NCBI GenBank assembly: GCA_964389305.1
Contig: CAYMEK010000017.1
Coordinates: 3,406-67,405 of the forward strand
Length of the DNA: 64,000 nucleotides
Origin: CAYMEK01 sp964389305
Lineage (GTDB): Bacteria; Spirochaetota; Spirochaetia; SZUA-6; DRHE01
Reading direction: 5' to 3'
In this document: positions 7,148-15,834 of the stretch, piece by piece
Layout of the letters: each line of letters opens with the position of its first letter
How positions within the stretch are numbered: position 1 is the stretch's first letter
Made by a program: the position numbers and the translations under genes
Notes under the pieces: model-generated
The model's input: only the letters and a program-made list of their open reading frames with translations
What the model was told of the DNA's origin: nothing
Databases searched by the model: none

Positions 7148-8671
7148 TTGGTAGGGTCCAGGAGCAGGCGCTGGCTGTGCTTCGTGATCTTTCTGCTGCC
7201 AGCCCTGACGGTGTATGTTCTTTTTTTCATCAATCCTTTCGCCCAGGGCATCCGGATATCCTTCACCAACTGGGACGGCCTTACTCCCAGGGCGCCGATC
7301 AGCATGCCCAAGGAGGACTTCGAATCGCAGATCCTTTCGCAGGTCCGCACGGAGGCGGACCAGAGGCTGCTTTTGGGGGTGTACCGCCTCGATCCGACCG
7401 ACGGCATGTATAAGCGCTACGAGCTAACCGGAGGCCGTAAGAACAAGGTGTACCGGATCCTCGACTCTGTGGACTACAGGCCGGAAACCTACAGGTACGT
7501 GGGCCTGCGGAATTTCATCGACATCTTCACCGGCGGTGTGGAAGAGCGCTTCTATCCGCATACCTTCGTAAAATCCTACTTCAACGAGGACTCCTCCCTA
7601 CCGGACTCCATTGTCAAGGAGCAGTTCGAAGGCAACTTTCTCGCCAACCTTTCTTCAAAAACGGAGAGGACGCTCGCCCTCGAGCACTACCAGAGCGCCG
7701 AAGACGAGTATGTTCTCAAGGAGCGCTACGACGAGTTCCTGCTCGAGGACCGCATCTGGCTGCTGCCCGAAGTGGATATCGACCGTAGTGTTTCTCCGGC
7801 TGCGGTGGATGAATTGATCGGCACAATCAAGACTGCGGGGCTTCAGTCCGACGAGAGGAAGCTCGGGCAGGCCGTAGATCGCTTCCTGGCGGAAAATACC
7901 CTGTCACAGGATAGCGCGGCCGGGGTACGGGCGGCGGCCAAGGATATCTACAACCTCGGGTCCCTGAAGAAGCTGCTGGCCTCCAAGTGGCGGGAGCGTA
8001 CCTTCGAGCTGGGGGTGGTCGGCTTCACCCTTTTCTTCACTTTCTTTAACGTGATGTTCAGCAACTTACTGGCTTTCGCCCTGGCCCTGGCCCTGGACAC
8101 CGGGATCCGCAGCCGGAACGCGCTGCGCACCATTTTCTTCCTGCCCAATGTGCTGTCCATGATCGTGGTCGCCCTGGTCTGGTCCTTCGTATTCTACAAC
8201 TTGCTTCCCTCGATTACGGGCGTCGAACTTTGGATGGGCGATCCCGCCAAGGCACCTTGGCTGCTGGTGATGGTCCAGGTGTGGCAGCAGTCGGGATACC
8301 TGATGGTCATCTATCTGGCGGGGCTGCAGAACGTACCGACGGACGTCCACGAGGCGGCCTTGATCGACGGGGCGAGCTTCGGCAAGAAGCTGCGTTTCAT
8401 CGTGATCCCGCTGTTGATCCCGGCTTTGACCATCTGTCTGTTCCTGAGCCTGTCCAACTCCCTGAAGAGCTTCGATCTGGTGTACGCCATGGTCGGTCCA
8501 TCAGGATACGCGCTCGGCACGGTGCCATTCGTGATGGATATCTTCTTCGACGCCTTCGCCAAGCGTCTCGCCGGCCTGGCCACGGCCAAGGCCATGATCC
8601 TGTTCGTGGCCATCCTGCTGATCACCGGAACCCAGTTAACCATCATGAAGCGCAGGGAGGTGCGGCTGTGA
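7148..8671 (+). CDS. sugar ABC importer permease with a large periplasmic insert (MalF-like)
   Basis: This membrane subunit has about 507 residues, whereas CUT1 permeases usually have about 290. The first transmembrane segment (FVIFLLPALTVYVLFFINPF) is followed by a hydrophilic insert of roughly 220 residues before the next helices (VVGFTLFFTFFNVMFSN), as with the P2 loop of MalF. The permease core holds the EAA loop EAALIDGASFGKKLRFIVIP that contacts the ATPase. The start is uncertain: a TTG at 7148, with GGGGAG 6 bases before it, is preferred over the GTGs at 7061 and 7070, which lie before or in the hairpin. The stop overlaps the next gene's GTG. It pairs with the following permease in the inner membrane. 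No ATPase gene is present. Confidence 0.85.
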   Translation: MVGSRSRRWLCFVIFLLPALTVYVLFFINPFAQGIRISFTNWDGLTPRAPISMPKEDFESQILSQVRTEADQRLLLGVYRLDPTDGMYKRYELTGGRKNKVYRILDSVDYRPETYRYVGLRNFIDIFTGGVEERFYPHTFVKSYFNEDSSLPDSIVKEQFEGNFLANLSSKTERTLALEHYQSAEDEYVLKERYDEFLLEDRIWLLPEVDIDRSVSPAAVDELIGTIKTAGLQSDERKLGQAVDRFLAENTLSQDSAAGVRAAAKDIYNLGSLKKLLASKWRERTFELGVVGFTLFFTFFNVMFSNLLAFALALALDTGIRSRNALRTIFFLPNVLSMIVVALVWSFVFYNLLPSITGVELWMGDPAKAPWLLVMVQVWQQSGYLMVIYLAGLQNVPTDVHEAALIDGASFGKKLRFIVIPLLIPALTICLFLSLSNSLKSFDLVYAMVGPSGYALGTVPFVMDIFFDAFAKRLAGLATAKAMILFVAILLITGTQLTIMKRREVRL

Positions 8672-9492
8672 AGGCGAAAGCCAGGCGACCCTGGACCTTG
8701 AGGCTCTTCGAAGCTCTCATGATCCTGGCGGCTCTTTCCTTCATCTATCCGGCCGTGTTCGTCCTCAACAATGCGTTCAAGCCCGATGCGCAGATCAAGC
8801 TCCATCCTATTGCGCCGCCCAAGACGCTGCATCTCGCCAACTTCTCCAAGGCCTGGACCGAGATGCATTTCCCCAGGACACTGGCCAACACCTTCCTCAT
8901 AACCTTCTTCGGCGTCTCGGGGATTCTCCTGGTCAGCTCCATGGCCGCCTACATACTGGCCAGGACGGTGAACCGGCTGTCCTGGCTGCTGTACCTGCTG
9001 TTCACCTTTGCCCTGGTTATCCCCTTCCAGATCATCATGGTGCCGATCGTGGTGCTGGCCACCGACCTGAACCTGACCAGTATCTGGGGCATCATTCCCA
9101 TGTACTGGGGGCTCGGCTGCCCCCTGGCCGTTTTCATGTACCATGGATTCGTCAAGGGGGTCCCGCGGGAGCTGGAAGAATCGGCCGCCATCGACGGCGC
9201 GGGGCAGTTCTACACCTTCTTCCGGATCGTACTCCCGCTGCTGCAGCCGATTACCGCCACTATCGCCATTCTCGACGCTCTATGGATCTGGAACGACTTC
9301 CTGCTTCCTCTGGTCATCGTGCGGAAGGGAACGCTTCAGCTCGAGCAAATGCAGTTCTACGGCATGTTCCTGAGAGAGTACGGACCGGCCGCGGCCTCCC
9401 TGGTCCTCTCGGCCAGCCCTATCATCGCCTTCTACCTCGTTCTACAGAAGTATATTGTCAAGGGGATCGCCGCCGGAGCGGTGAAAGGATAG
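8668..9492 (+). CDS. sugar ABC importer permease (MalG-like)
   Basis: The 274-residue product has six transmembrane segments of the CUT1 MalG type. It starts with a basic stretch and the first helix (ALMILAALSFIYPAVFVLNNAFK), carries the EAA loop ELEESAAIDGAGQFYTFFRI and ends KYIVKGIAAGAVKG, the typical C terminus of this subunit. The GTG at 8668 overlaps the stop of the preceding permease by 4 bases and follows AGGGAGG, so the two are translationally coupled and likely form a heterodimer. It acts in the inner membrane for uptake of the sugar bound by the 5822 gene product. Confidence 0.9.
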   Translation: MKAKARRPWTLRLFEALMILAALSFIYPAVFVLNNAFKPDAQIKLHPIAPPKTLHLANFSKAWTEMHFPRTLANTFLITFFGVSGILLVSSMAAYILARTVNRLSWLLYLLFTFALVIPFQIIMVPIVVLATDLNLTSIWGIIPMYWGLGCPLAVFMYHGFVKGVPRELEESAAIDGAGQFYTFFRIVLPLLQPITATIAILDALWIWNDFLLPLVIVRKGTLQLEQMQFYGMFLREYGPAAASLVLSASPIIAFYLVLQKYIVKGIAAGAVKG

Positions 9493-9505
9493 CGGCGGCA
9501 GGGCA

Positions 9506-10552
9506 ATGCGAGCAACCATCAAAGACATAGCCGCCAAGGCGGGTGTTTCGAAAACCACCGTTTCCTTTGCCTTCAACGATCCGGCAAGGATCTCCCGGCA
9601 AACCTACGAAAAGATCATGAAAATCGCCGATCAGATCGGCTATGTTCCCGATCCGGTAGCCCGAACCCTGGCCAAGAAAACGATCGGCACCATGGGACTG
9701 CTGCTCCCCCAGCCGGTGGCCGAGGTATTCTGCAATCCCTACACCGGGGAGTTCCTGAAAGGAATTGGAGAGATCTGCGAGAAGGAGAGTCTGACCATCT
9801 CTCTGATTCCCCCGGTGAAGGGCATGATCTCGTTGGCCGTTCGGAATGCCATGGTAGACATATTCGTTCTGTTCGGCGTCGACCTGGAGCGGAAGGTGGT
9901 CCAGCTCATGAGCCACCGGCATCTTCCTTTCATCACCGTGGACGGCGAGGTTTGCTCCACCGTCCCCAACGTGGGTATCGACGACCGGAAGGCCGCTTTT
10001 GACCTGATGGACCATATCCTGAGCCTGGGACACAGGAGGGTCGAGATCATCGGCCTCCAAAATCCAGCCTGCACTCTGTCGGACGACCAAGGATCGCCCG
10101 CAAGAGTATCGGCCACCTTGCGGCGCCGGCTTTCAGGGTTTCGCCAGGCTCTGCAGCGCTACGCCTTGGAGATCGGCGGCACAGGTGTGCGGGCGCACTC
10201 CTGTACCTGCTCCGAAAAGGCCGCCTCCCTTCTGGCCCGGCGCGTTCTGTCGAGACAGCCAAAGCCCACGGCGGTGGTCTGCATGAGTGATGTGGCGGCC
10301 TATGGAGTATATCAGGCCGCCCGCAGCCTGGAGCTGCGAATCCCGGAGGATCTCAGTATTGCGGGTTTCGACGATCTCGATCTATCGTCCCTCCTGTCTC
10401 CCCCTCTCACCTCGGTCCATCAGCCTGGCAGCGAAAAAGGCAGGCAGGCTGCCCGTATGGCGGTGGATATACTCAAAGGAAGAGCCGTAGAATCGAAGGT
10501 ACTCGAAAGCCGGCTAATCGTACGCAGCTCGACGGCCTTTGCTCCCAGGTAA
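9506..10552 (+). CDS. LacI-family transcriptional repressor
   Basis: The 348-residue regulator carries the LacI helix-turn-helix at residues 3-25 (ATIKDIAAKAGVSKTTVSF) and a hinge near residue 50. A periplasmic-binding-like effector domain spans residues 60-345, with the family strands VDIFVLFGVDLERKVV, CMSDVAAYGVYQAARSL and IAGFDDLDLSSLLSPPLTSV. It starts 13 bases after the importer permease gene and is probably its last cistron. It very likely binds the tandem CCGG palindromes at 5765-5790 and releases them when the imported sugar or a derivative binds. Confidence 0.92.
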   Translation: MRATIKDIAAKAGVSKTTVSFAFNDPARISRQTYEKIMKIADQIGYVPDPVARTLAKKTIGTMGLLLPQPVAEVFCNPYTGEFLKGIGEICEKESLTISLIPPVKGMISLAVRNAMVDIFVLFGVDLERKVVQLMSHRHLPFITVDGEVCSTVPNVGIDDRKAAFDLMDHILSLGHRRVEIIGLQNPACTLSDDQGSPARVSATLRRRLSGFRQALQRYALEIGGTGVRAHSCTCSEKAASLLARRVLSRQPKPTAVVCMSDVAAYGVYQAARSLELRIPEDLSIAGFDDLDLSSLLSPPLTSVHQPGSEKGRQAARMAVDILKGRAVESKVLESRLIVRSSTAFAPR

Positions 10553-10616
10553 ACTCCAGGCTCACCGGGCCGGCTCAGGCTGCTCGACGGTCGGTCCTTC
10601 CGTGCGCCTAACCTTT

Positions 10617-10820
10617 CTATTTTTTCTTTAGGGAGCGGCGGTATTGCTCCTCGATAGGCTTCAAAGCTTCGTTAGTTCCGCCGCTTGACTTGTGAATGAA
10701 CTCGATCATGGCGTCGATGATCCCTTCGCTGATGGACTTCCCGGTCAAGGAACACAAACCGTTGAACATGTTGTTGATCGGGACGGGCACTCCTTTGACC
10801 AGCACGTCTATCTTGTCCAT
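10617..10820 (-). CDS. 67-residue protein of unknown function
   Basis: This small ORF has a strong ribosome site (CCAGGAGGAAAAC before the ATG at 10820) and a clean start MDKIDVLVKGVPVPI. The middle part (TGKSISEGIIDAMIEFIHK) is amphipathic helix, followed by a Gly/Ser hinge (SSGGTNEAL) and a basic C terminus (RRSLKKK). It is convergent with the LacI gene and divergent from the membrane operon at 10959. No family was recognised. Its helix-SGGT-helix pattern is faintly similar to the 49-residue protein at 17736. Confidence 0.55.
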   Translation of the reverse strand: MDKIDVLVKGVPVPINNMFNGLCSLTGKSISEGIIDAMIEFIHKSSGGTNEALKPIEEQYRRSLKKK

Positions 10821-10958
10821 GTTTTCCTCCTGGCAGTTACCTTACCCAAAACAGGCAGATACAGCAAGTTTTTATTGTCTTGGCTTTACTTTGTTACTAC
10901 ACAAACCTCGATATTTAAGTATCATCCATATACAATTATAATAATCAGGAGTATTTCC

Positions 10959-11756
10959 ATGTCTGAGCCGAGCGACGCCGCGACAAACGCCGACAGCCTC
11001 AAATTCGAGACGATGAACTTCGGGATGGTGCTGGACAGGGCGATCCATCTGTACAGCAAGAACTTCGCCTTGCTGATCGGCATCATGGTCATTCCGGAAG
11101 CATTGGGCTACCTCAATTCGTTCATCTCCACCAGGATCACCCAGCGCTACCAGGCCGGTGGTATGTTTCTGTACCTGCCGGTATCTCTGCTCGTTTCCCT
11201 GTTGCTGTTCGGCATCAGCGCCGGCGCCGTCACCGTTGCCCTCAGCAACAGGTATCTGGGCAAGGAGATATCGATTCTGCAGGCCTACAGAGCGGCCTTC
11301 CGCAGGCTGGGTACCCTCTTGGGGGCCTGGATCGTGGCCTGGCTGCTGATCATGGTGGGTTTTTTCGTCATCGTTCCAGGGATCATGCTGGCGATCTCGT
11401 TTTGCTTGATCACACCGGTAATCATGCTGGAAAGCCAGAAGGCCAAAGAAAGCCGGAAGCGCTCCCGGGAGCTGGTGAAAGGATTCCGCTGGCAGACCCT
11501 GGGGTTGTTCGTGATCTATTTTCTCATCCAGTCTACCTTGCACTACGCCACCAGCTACCTGGTGAATCTGCTGACCGGCAGCGGGCAAAGCGTATTCCTC
11601 TCCAACTCCTACCTTCACCAGCTAGCCGGTGCCCCGATCCAGATCCTTCTGGCGCCCTTTCCGGCCATCCTGACCGTCCTGATCTACTACAACCAGCGCA
11701 TACGTAAAGAGGGTTTCGATCTACTGCTTCTGGCCGAGGCCCTGGCCGAGGAATGA
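10959..11756 (+). CDS. multi-pass membrane protein heading the MoxR/DUF58 operon
   Basis: The 265-residue product has a soluble N terminus (residues 1-35) and about six transmembrane helices. The helix patterns VSLLVSLLLFGISAGAVTVAL and VAWLLIMVGFFVIVPGIMLA resemble glycerophosphodiester phosphodiesterase membrane-domain proteins. The segment ESQKAKESRKRSRELVKGFRW between helices is a common feature of that group. No catalytic domain is attached. The ATG at 10959 follows AGGAGT. It overlaps the DUF4129 gene by 4 bases (ATGA), placing it first in the operon with DUF4129, DUF4350, MoxR, DUF58 and RDD/SpoIIM genes. The exact role is unknown. Confidence 0.75.
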   Translation: MSEPSDAATNADSLKFETMNFGMVLDRAIHLYSKNFALLIGIMVIPEALGYLNSFISTRITQRYQAGGMFLYLPVSLLVSLLLFGISAGAVTVALSNRYLGKEISILQAYRAAFRRLGTLLGAWIVAWLLIMVGFFVIVPGIMLAISFCLITPVIMLESQKAKESRKRSRELVKGFRWQTLGLFVIYFLIQSTLHYATSYLVNLLTGSGQSVFLSNSYLHQLAGAPIQILLAPFPAILTVLIYYNQRIRKEGFDLLLLAEALAEE

Positions 11757-12391
11757 ACGGCTGCGCTGCGAAGATACCGACGCCTCTGGAGATCCAGCGG
11801 GTTACCGAACAGGTGCTGCGCCGCCCCGAGTTCGGTCGGCTGGGCATGGACGGCGAGCCGCGGTCCGGCTGGCTGGCGCGGCTGATCGACTGGCTTCAGA
11901 CCTTCAAGGTGTTCCAATCCGGCCTTTCCGTTTCCCTGCTTTTCAAGCTGCTGCTTGTCGCCGGACTCGGCGTTCTGGCCTTTTTTCTGGTGAGGGCCCT
12001 GATCGCCGAGTCAGGCAAGCTCAAGAAAACGCTGGCTGGAGGGCGAAAGAGGGCCGCGACGGTCCGGGAGGAGGAATCCAGCGCCGAACAGCTCGGGGAG
12101 GCGCTCGGCCGGGCGGAGAAGGCGCTGGCAGACGGGGACGGCCGTTCGGCGATCATGATCGTCTACCGTTCCTTCATCGAGTCTCTGGCCGACAGAGGGC
12201 TGCTCGTACTCGAGCACTGGAAAACCGGCCTGGCCTACCTCAAGGAATGCCCGCAGAGCGCGGGGCCGTATGCGGTACTTCGACAGCTCGTCCTGATCCA
12301 TAACCGGATCGTGTACGGGCACTATCCCTATGAACGCGAGCCCCTGTCGCGCCTGTTCTCCGAGCTGAGGCTGGAGGCGGAGCAAAGATGA
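11753..12391 (+). CDS. DUF4129 domain membrane protein
   Basis: The 212-residue protein has a periplasmic N-terminal part (residues 1-60), one transmembrane helix at about 62-84 (SLLFKLLLVAGLGVLAFFLV) and a cytoplasmic helical domain of the DUF4129 type at about 105-210. Its signature is alternating short helices ending in YGHYPYEREPLSRLFSEL. Members occur beside MoxR and DUF58 genes and may belong to a membrane-protein complex that acts on the cell envelope. Both ends overlap neighbours by 4 bases, so translation is coupled. Confidence 0.78.
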   Translation: MNGCAAKIPTPLEIQRVTEQVLRRPEFGRLGMDGEPRSGWLARLIDWLQTFKVFQSGLSVSLLFKLLLVAGLGVLAFFLVRALIAESGKLKKTLAGGRKRAATVREEESSAEQLGEALGRAEKALADGDGRSAIMIVYRSFIESLADRGLLVLEHWKTGLAYLKECPQSAGPYAVLRQLVLIHNRIVYGHYPYEREPLSRLFSELRLEAEQR

Positions 12392-13578
12392 CCAGGGTAG
12401 GGAAACAGAATCTGCTGGTTACAGCTTCGGCGCTGCTCATCTTCGCCCTGCTGTTCACCTTCCTGCCGCCGGCGGCCAGAGATTCCGGAGCCTCCTTCGA
12501 TGAGAAGCCTTCGACGTTCAATACCTCTGACAGCGGAACCAAAGCCATATACCTGGTATTGAAGCGTTTCCTGCCCTCGGTCGAACGGTGGATGAAGCCG
12601 CTGGAGCTCCTGCCGCCTCCAGAAGCGGACAATCCCACCAGCCTCCTGGTCATGGGACCGAGCCTGGCGATCGGGGAGGAGGAAGCCGAACGACTGAACC
12701 GCTGGATCGAGGAGGGAGGCCAGCTCATCGTAGCTTCCGAGAGCCGGCCGGCGGCCTATCTCGCCGCCCACGGATTCTCCTTCATCGCCGCAGCAGGGCA
12801 AAACGGTGGAGACAGGACGGCTTCACGGCGGCTGGAGCGGTACGCCGACGGAACGGGGGAGCTGCTGCTGGAGGGAAGCGCTCTGGAGCAGGGCGACTAT
12901 ACTGTTCTGTTTCACGGTAGCTCCGGTATCAAGGGAGGCGAAACGCGACCTGGAGCGGGGAGACTGCTGGTCATCGCCGACAAGGAGGTGTGGTCCAACC
13001 TGCGGTTGACTCAAGGCCTTAATGCCGCCTGGCTGGTTTCCGCGGTGCTTTCCTGGGGTAACGGAAGGCTGCTTATCGACGAGTACCACCACGGCTTCCA
13101 GAGGACACGGGGACCCCTCGCCCTGATGCTTTCTTTTTTCACCTCTGCCTGGGGATTAGCCTTCGTTCAGCTCGGAGCAGCGGGGCTTCTTTTTCTGTAC
13201 GGCAAGGGCCGTCGCTTCGGCCGCATAAAGGAGCTGCCCAGGGAAAGAAAGCGGGACCCCCTGGAACGAGTCGAGGCACTGGGAGCGCTGCTGGAGGCCG
13301 CCGGGGCCGACGGCTTCGCCCTCAATTCTATCAGCCGGCTGGCCCTGCGGCGGCTGTGGCACAGCCGCTACGGCTCACTTGCCCCCAAGGGAGCTGCTCA
13401 GGGAGAAGGCAGGGTCCCGAGCAGCGTCTTCCCGTCGACGGACATTGCCGGCTATCTGGCCCTGGTCGAGCGGCTGGACCGGCGAGGCTCCCCCAGTGGG
13501 GAAGAGCTTCTGAAAGCCGCCCGTAGAGCGGGCGAAATCGTACAGGAGTACCATCATGGCAGAAAGAACGTTTCCTGA
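12388..13578 (+). CDS. DUF4350 domain membrane protein
   Basis: The 396-residue product has an N-terminal helix (LLVTASALLIFALLFTFLPP). A DUF4350 periplasmic domain follows, with a GATase-like start: FDEKPSTFNTSDSGTKAIYL, then LLVMGPSLAIGEEEAERLNRW and GGQLIVASES. A second transmembrane helix lies at about residues 245-270 (LSFFTSAWGLAFVQLGAAGLLFLYGKG) and a cytoplasmic C-terminal part follows. The order DUF4129-DUF4350-MoxR-DUF58 is a widespread conserved set. Its 3' end overlaps the MoxR gene by 23 bases. Confidence 0.8.
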   Translation: MTRVGKQNLLVTASALLIFALLFTFLPPAARDSGASFDEKPSTFNTSDSGTKAIYLVLKRFLPSVERWMKPLELLPPPEADNPTSLLVMGPSLAIGEEEAERLNRWIEEGGQLIVASESRPAAYLAAHGFSFIAAAGQNGGDRTASRRLERYADGTGELLLEGSALEQGDYTVLFHGSSGIKGGETRPGAGRLLVIADKEVWSNLRLTQGLNAAWLVSAVLSWGNGRLLIDEYHHGFQRTRGPLALMLSFFTSAWGLAFVQLGAAGLLFLYGKGRRFGRIKELPRERKRDPLERVEALGALLEAAGADGFALNSISRLALRRLWHSRYGSLAPKGAAQGEGRVPSSVFPSTDIAGYLALVERLDRRGSPSGEELLKAARRAGEIVQEYHHGRKNVS

Positions 13579-14521
13579 GGCTCAGGCGGTGGCCCGGGCC
13601 ATAACCGAGGAGCTGAGCAGGGTAGTAATCGGCCAGGAGCGGATGGTGGAGGAGCTTCTTACGGCCTTTATGGCCGGCGGGCATGTCTTGCTGGAAGGAG
13701 TGCCGGGACTGGCCAAGACCCTGGCGGTACGCTGCCTGGCTGCGGCGCTGGACCTGTCCTATTCGCGGATCCAGTTCACCCCCGACCTGATGCCGGCGGA
13801 CGTCACCGGTGTGAACGTCTTCGACAACCGGAAGATGGAGTTCATATTTCGCCAGGGACCTATCTTTACCGATATCCTGCTGGCCGACGAGATTAACAGG
13901 GCCCCGGCCAAGACCCAGTCGGCCCTCCTGGAAGCGATGCAGGAGAAGCAGGTCACAGTCGACGGAGCCAACCACCGTCTATCGGAGCTGTTCATGGTCG
14001 TCGCCACCCAGAACCCGATCGAATACGAGGGGACCTATCCGCTCCCTGAAGCCCAGTTAGATCGGTTCATCATGAAAATCATGATCGATTATCCCTATCA
14101 AGACAAAGAGCTCGCCATGCTCGAAATCATGAACAAGATTGGGGAGAAGGCCTACGATCCGCACCATCTAATCGAGAAGAGGGCCGGGGCCGAGCAGATA
14201 CGCAGTCTGCGCCGGCAGGTTCACGATGTGGAGACGGATCAGAGCATCTTGCGCTATATTATCGAGATTGTACAGCAATCCCGCTCTTTTCCCAGCCTTA
14301 GCATCGGGGCCAGTCCGAGGGCAGCGGTGATGATGCTGCACGCGGCCAAGGCTCTTTCGCTGCTGCGAGGCATCCCCTATGTGCAGCCCGATGAAGTCCA
14401 GGCCGTAGCCCTGCCGGTCCTGAGACACAGGCTGACGCTCACTCCGGAGGCCCAGATCGAAGGGCTCACCGCCGATGAGTGCATCGAGAACCTGTTGAAA
14501 CAGGTACCGGTACCGAGATAG
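13556..14521 (+). CDS. MoxR-family AAA+ ATPase
   Basis: The 321-residue cytoplasmic ATPase has Walker A GVPGLAKT at about residues 46-53 and Walker B ILLADEIN followed by RAPAKTQSALLEAMQE at about 105-128. Sensor 1 lies in VVATQNPIEYEGTYPLPEAQ and the lid domain holds the Arg in GASPRAAVMM. MoxR proteins act as chaperones or maturation factors, often with DUF58/VWA partners, and both a DUF58 gene and membrane partners are adjacent here. The ATG at 13556 follows ACAGGAG inside the end of the DUF4350 gene. Confidence 0.95.
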   Translation: MAERTFPEAQAVARAITEELSRVVIGQERMVEELLTAFMAGGHVLLEGVPGLAKTLAVRCLAAALDLSYSRIQFTPDLMPADVTGVNVFDNRKMEFIFRQGPIFTDILLADEINRAPAKTQSALLEAMQEKQVTVDGANHRLSELFMVVATQNPIEYEGTYPLPEAQLDRFIMKIMIDYPYQDKELAMLEIMNKIGEKAYDPHHLIEKRAGAEQIRSLRRQVHDVETDQSILRYIIEIVQQSRSFPSLSIGASPRAAVMMLHAAKALSLLRGIPYVQPDEVQAVALPVLRHRLTLTPEAQIEGLTADECIENLLKQVPVPR

Positions 14522-14523
14522 AG

Positions 14524-15834
14524 ATGCTGCCCGGCAGTCGGTTGATCCTCCTGGTTGCCGCCTCTTCCCCGACCTGGTTCCTGGCCGCCCTGGTTCCCGG
14601 GACCTGGAAGATCCCGCTTCTCTTCCTGCTGGCCGTCCTGCTGCTGAGCGTCTGGAACTACCTCCGCACGCCCGGCCCCCGGAAGCTTGCCGTCCAGCGC
14701 AGTCTGCCGTTTCGCTTTTCCCTGGACTCGGAACAAGAGATCACCCTCTGTCTTACCAACCACTCCGGGAAGCGGCTCACCGTGGAGGTACGGGACGAGG
14801 TGCCCGACTGCTTCGCGATCCTGTCCCGTTTCGAGCCTCTCATCCTCGACCCCGGCGGCCGGGCGGACATTGGCTACCGCGTCAAGGCGGTGCGCCGGGG
14901 GCAGGCGCATTTCCACCGGGTCTTCATCCGCCTCCAGCAGGGATTGGGATTGATGCGCCGTCAGTTTTCCCTGGAACTGGAGTCCCGCAGAAAGGTATAT
15001 CCCAGCTTCCTGGGAGTGGACCAGCACGATCTGCTGGCCATGATCGACCGGCGCCAGGAAGGCCGCAAGATTCCCAGGCTGGTCAAAGGTCGGGGATCGG
15101 AGTTCGAAAGCCTACGACCCTATCTGCCCGGCGAAGACCTGCGCAACCTGGACTGGAAGATTTCGGCCAAGCGCGGCTATCTGGTCAGCCGCAACTTCCA
15201 GGTCGAGAAGGGCCAGCAGCTCACTATTCTGATCGATGCCGGTCGCTTTATGATGGAGACCGTGGGAGGCCGGCCGCGCTTCGAGCACGCCTTGAACGCA
15301 GCGGTAATGCTCAGCTATGTGGCCCAAAAGCGGGGGGATACTGTTTCCCTGGCCTGTTTTTCCAACCGCATCGAGTCGTTTCTTCCAGCGGTCAAGGGCG
15401 CGCTGGTTATGCCGCGAGTTCTGGAAGCTCTCGTCGACGTTCAACCTAGAAACGTGGAGTCGGATTACTGGCATGTTTTCGCCAGCGTGCTCTCCAGGCT
15501 GAAGAAACGCAGCCTGATCGTGCTGATAAGCGAAGTCCTGGACCGGGCCGGCAGCTCAGGGCTGGTGAACAATCTCAGCCGCACCGCGGGCAAGCACCTG
15601 GTGCTGTGCGTCTTGCTGTGGGAGCAGAAGCTGTACGCCCTCTCCGACCAGATTCCTCTGGATCTGTCCCAAAGCTACCGTAAGGCCGCGGCCAGCCACG
15701 TGATTCTCGAGCGGCAGCTGGCTCTCGACGACATGCGCGCGAAGGGCATCATGGTGCTGGAGACCTCGCCGGAGCATTTCAGCATTCAGCTCATCCGCAA
15801 ATACCTGGAGATCCGAAAGGCGGACCTGCTGTAG
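14524..15834 (+). CDS. DUF58 / VWA-like membrane protein
   Basis: The 436-residue partner of MoxR starts with two transmembrane segments at about residues 4-50 (LILLVAASSPTWFLAALVPG; IPLLFLLAVLLLSVW). A beta-rich region follows, then the DUF58 signature at about 195-230: SEFESLRPYLPGEDLRNLDW and KISAKRGYLVSRNFQVEK. The VWA-like part begins LTILIDAGRFM, where the metal-site DxSxS reads DAGRF and is imperfect. The ATG at 14524 lies 2 bases after the MoxR stop. A longer in-frame start at 14479 is possible. Confidence 0.88.
   Translation: MLPGSRLILLVAASSPTWFLAALVPGTWKIPLLFLLAVLLLSVWNYLRTPGPRKLAVQRSLPFRFSLDSEQEITLCLTNHSGKRLTVEVRDEVPDCFAILSRFEPLILDPGGRADIGYRVKAVRRGQAHFHRVFIRLQQGLGLMRRQFSLELESRRKVYPSFLGVDQHDLLAMIDRRQEGRKIPRLVKGRGSEFESLRPYLPGEDLRNLDWKISAKRGYLVSRNFQVEKGQQLTILIDAGRFMMETVGGRPRFEHALNAAVMLSYVAQKRGDTVSLACFSNRIESFLPAVKGALVMPRVLEALVDVQPRNVESDYWHVFASVLSRLKKRSLIVLISEVLDRAGSSGLVNNLSRTAGKHLVLCVLLWEQKLYALSDQIPLDLSQSYRKAAASHVILERQLALDDMRAKGIMVLETSPEHFSIQLIRKYLEIRKADLL

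Noticed and set aside
10560..10616. Terminator after the first LacI gene
   Set aside because: A GC-rich stretch is present, but no clean stem followed by a T tract could be drawn.
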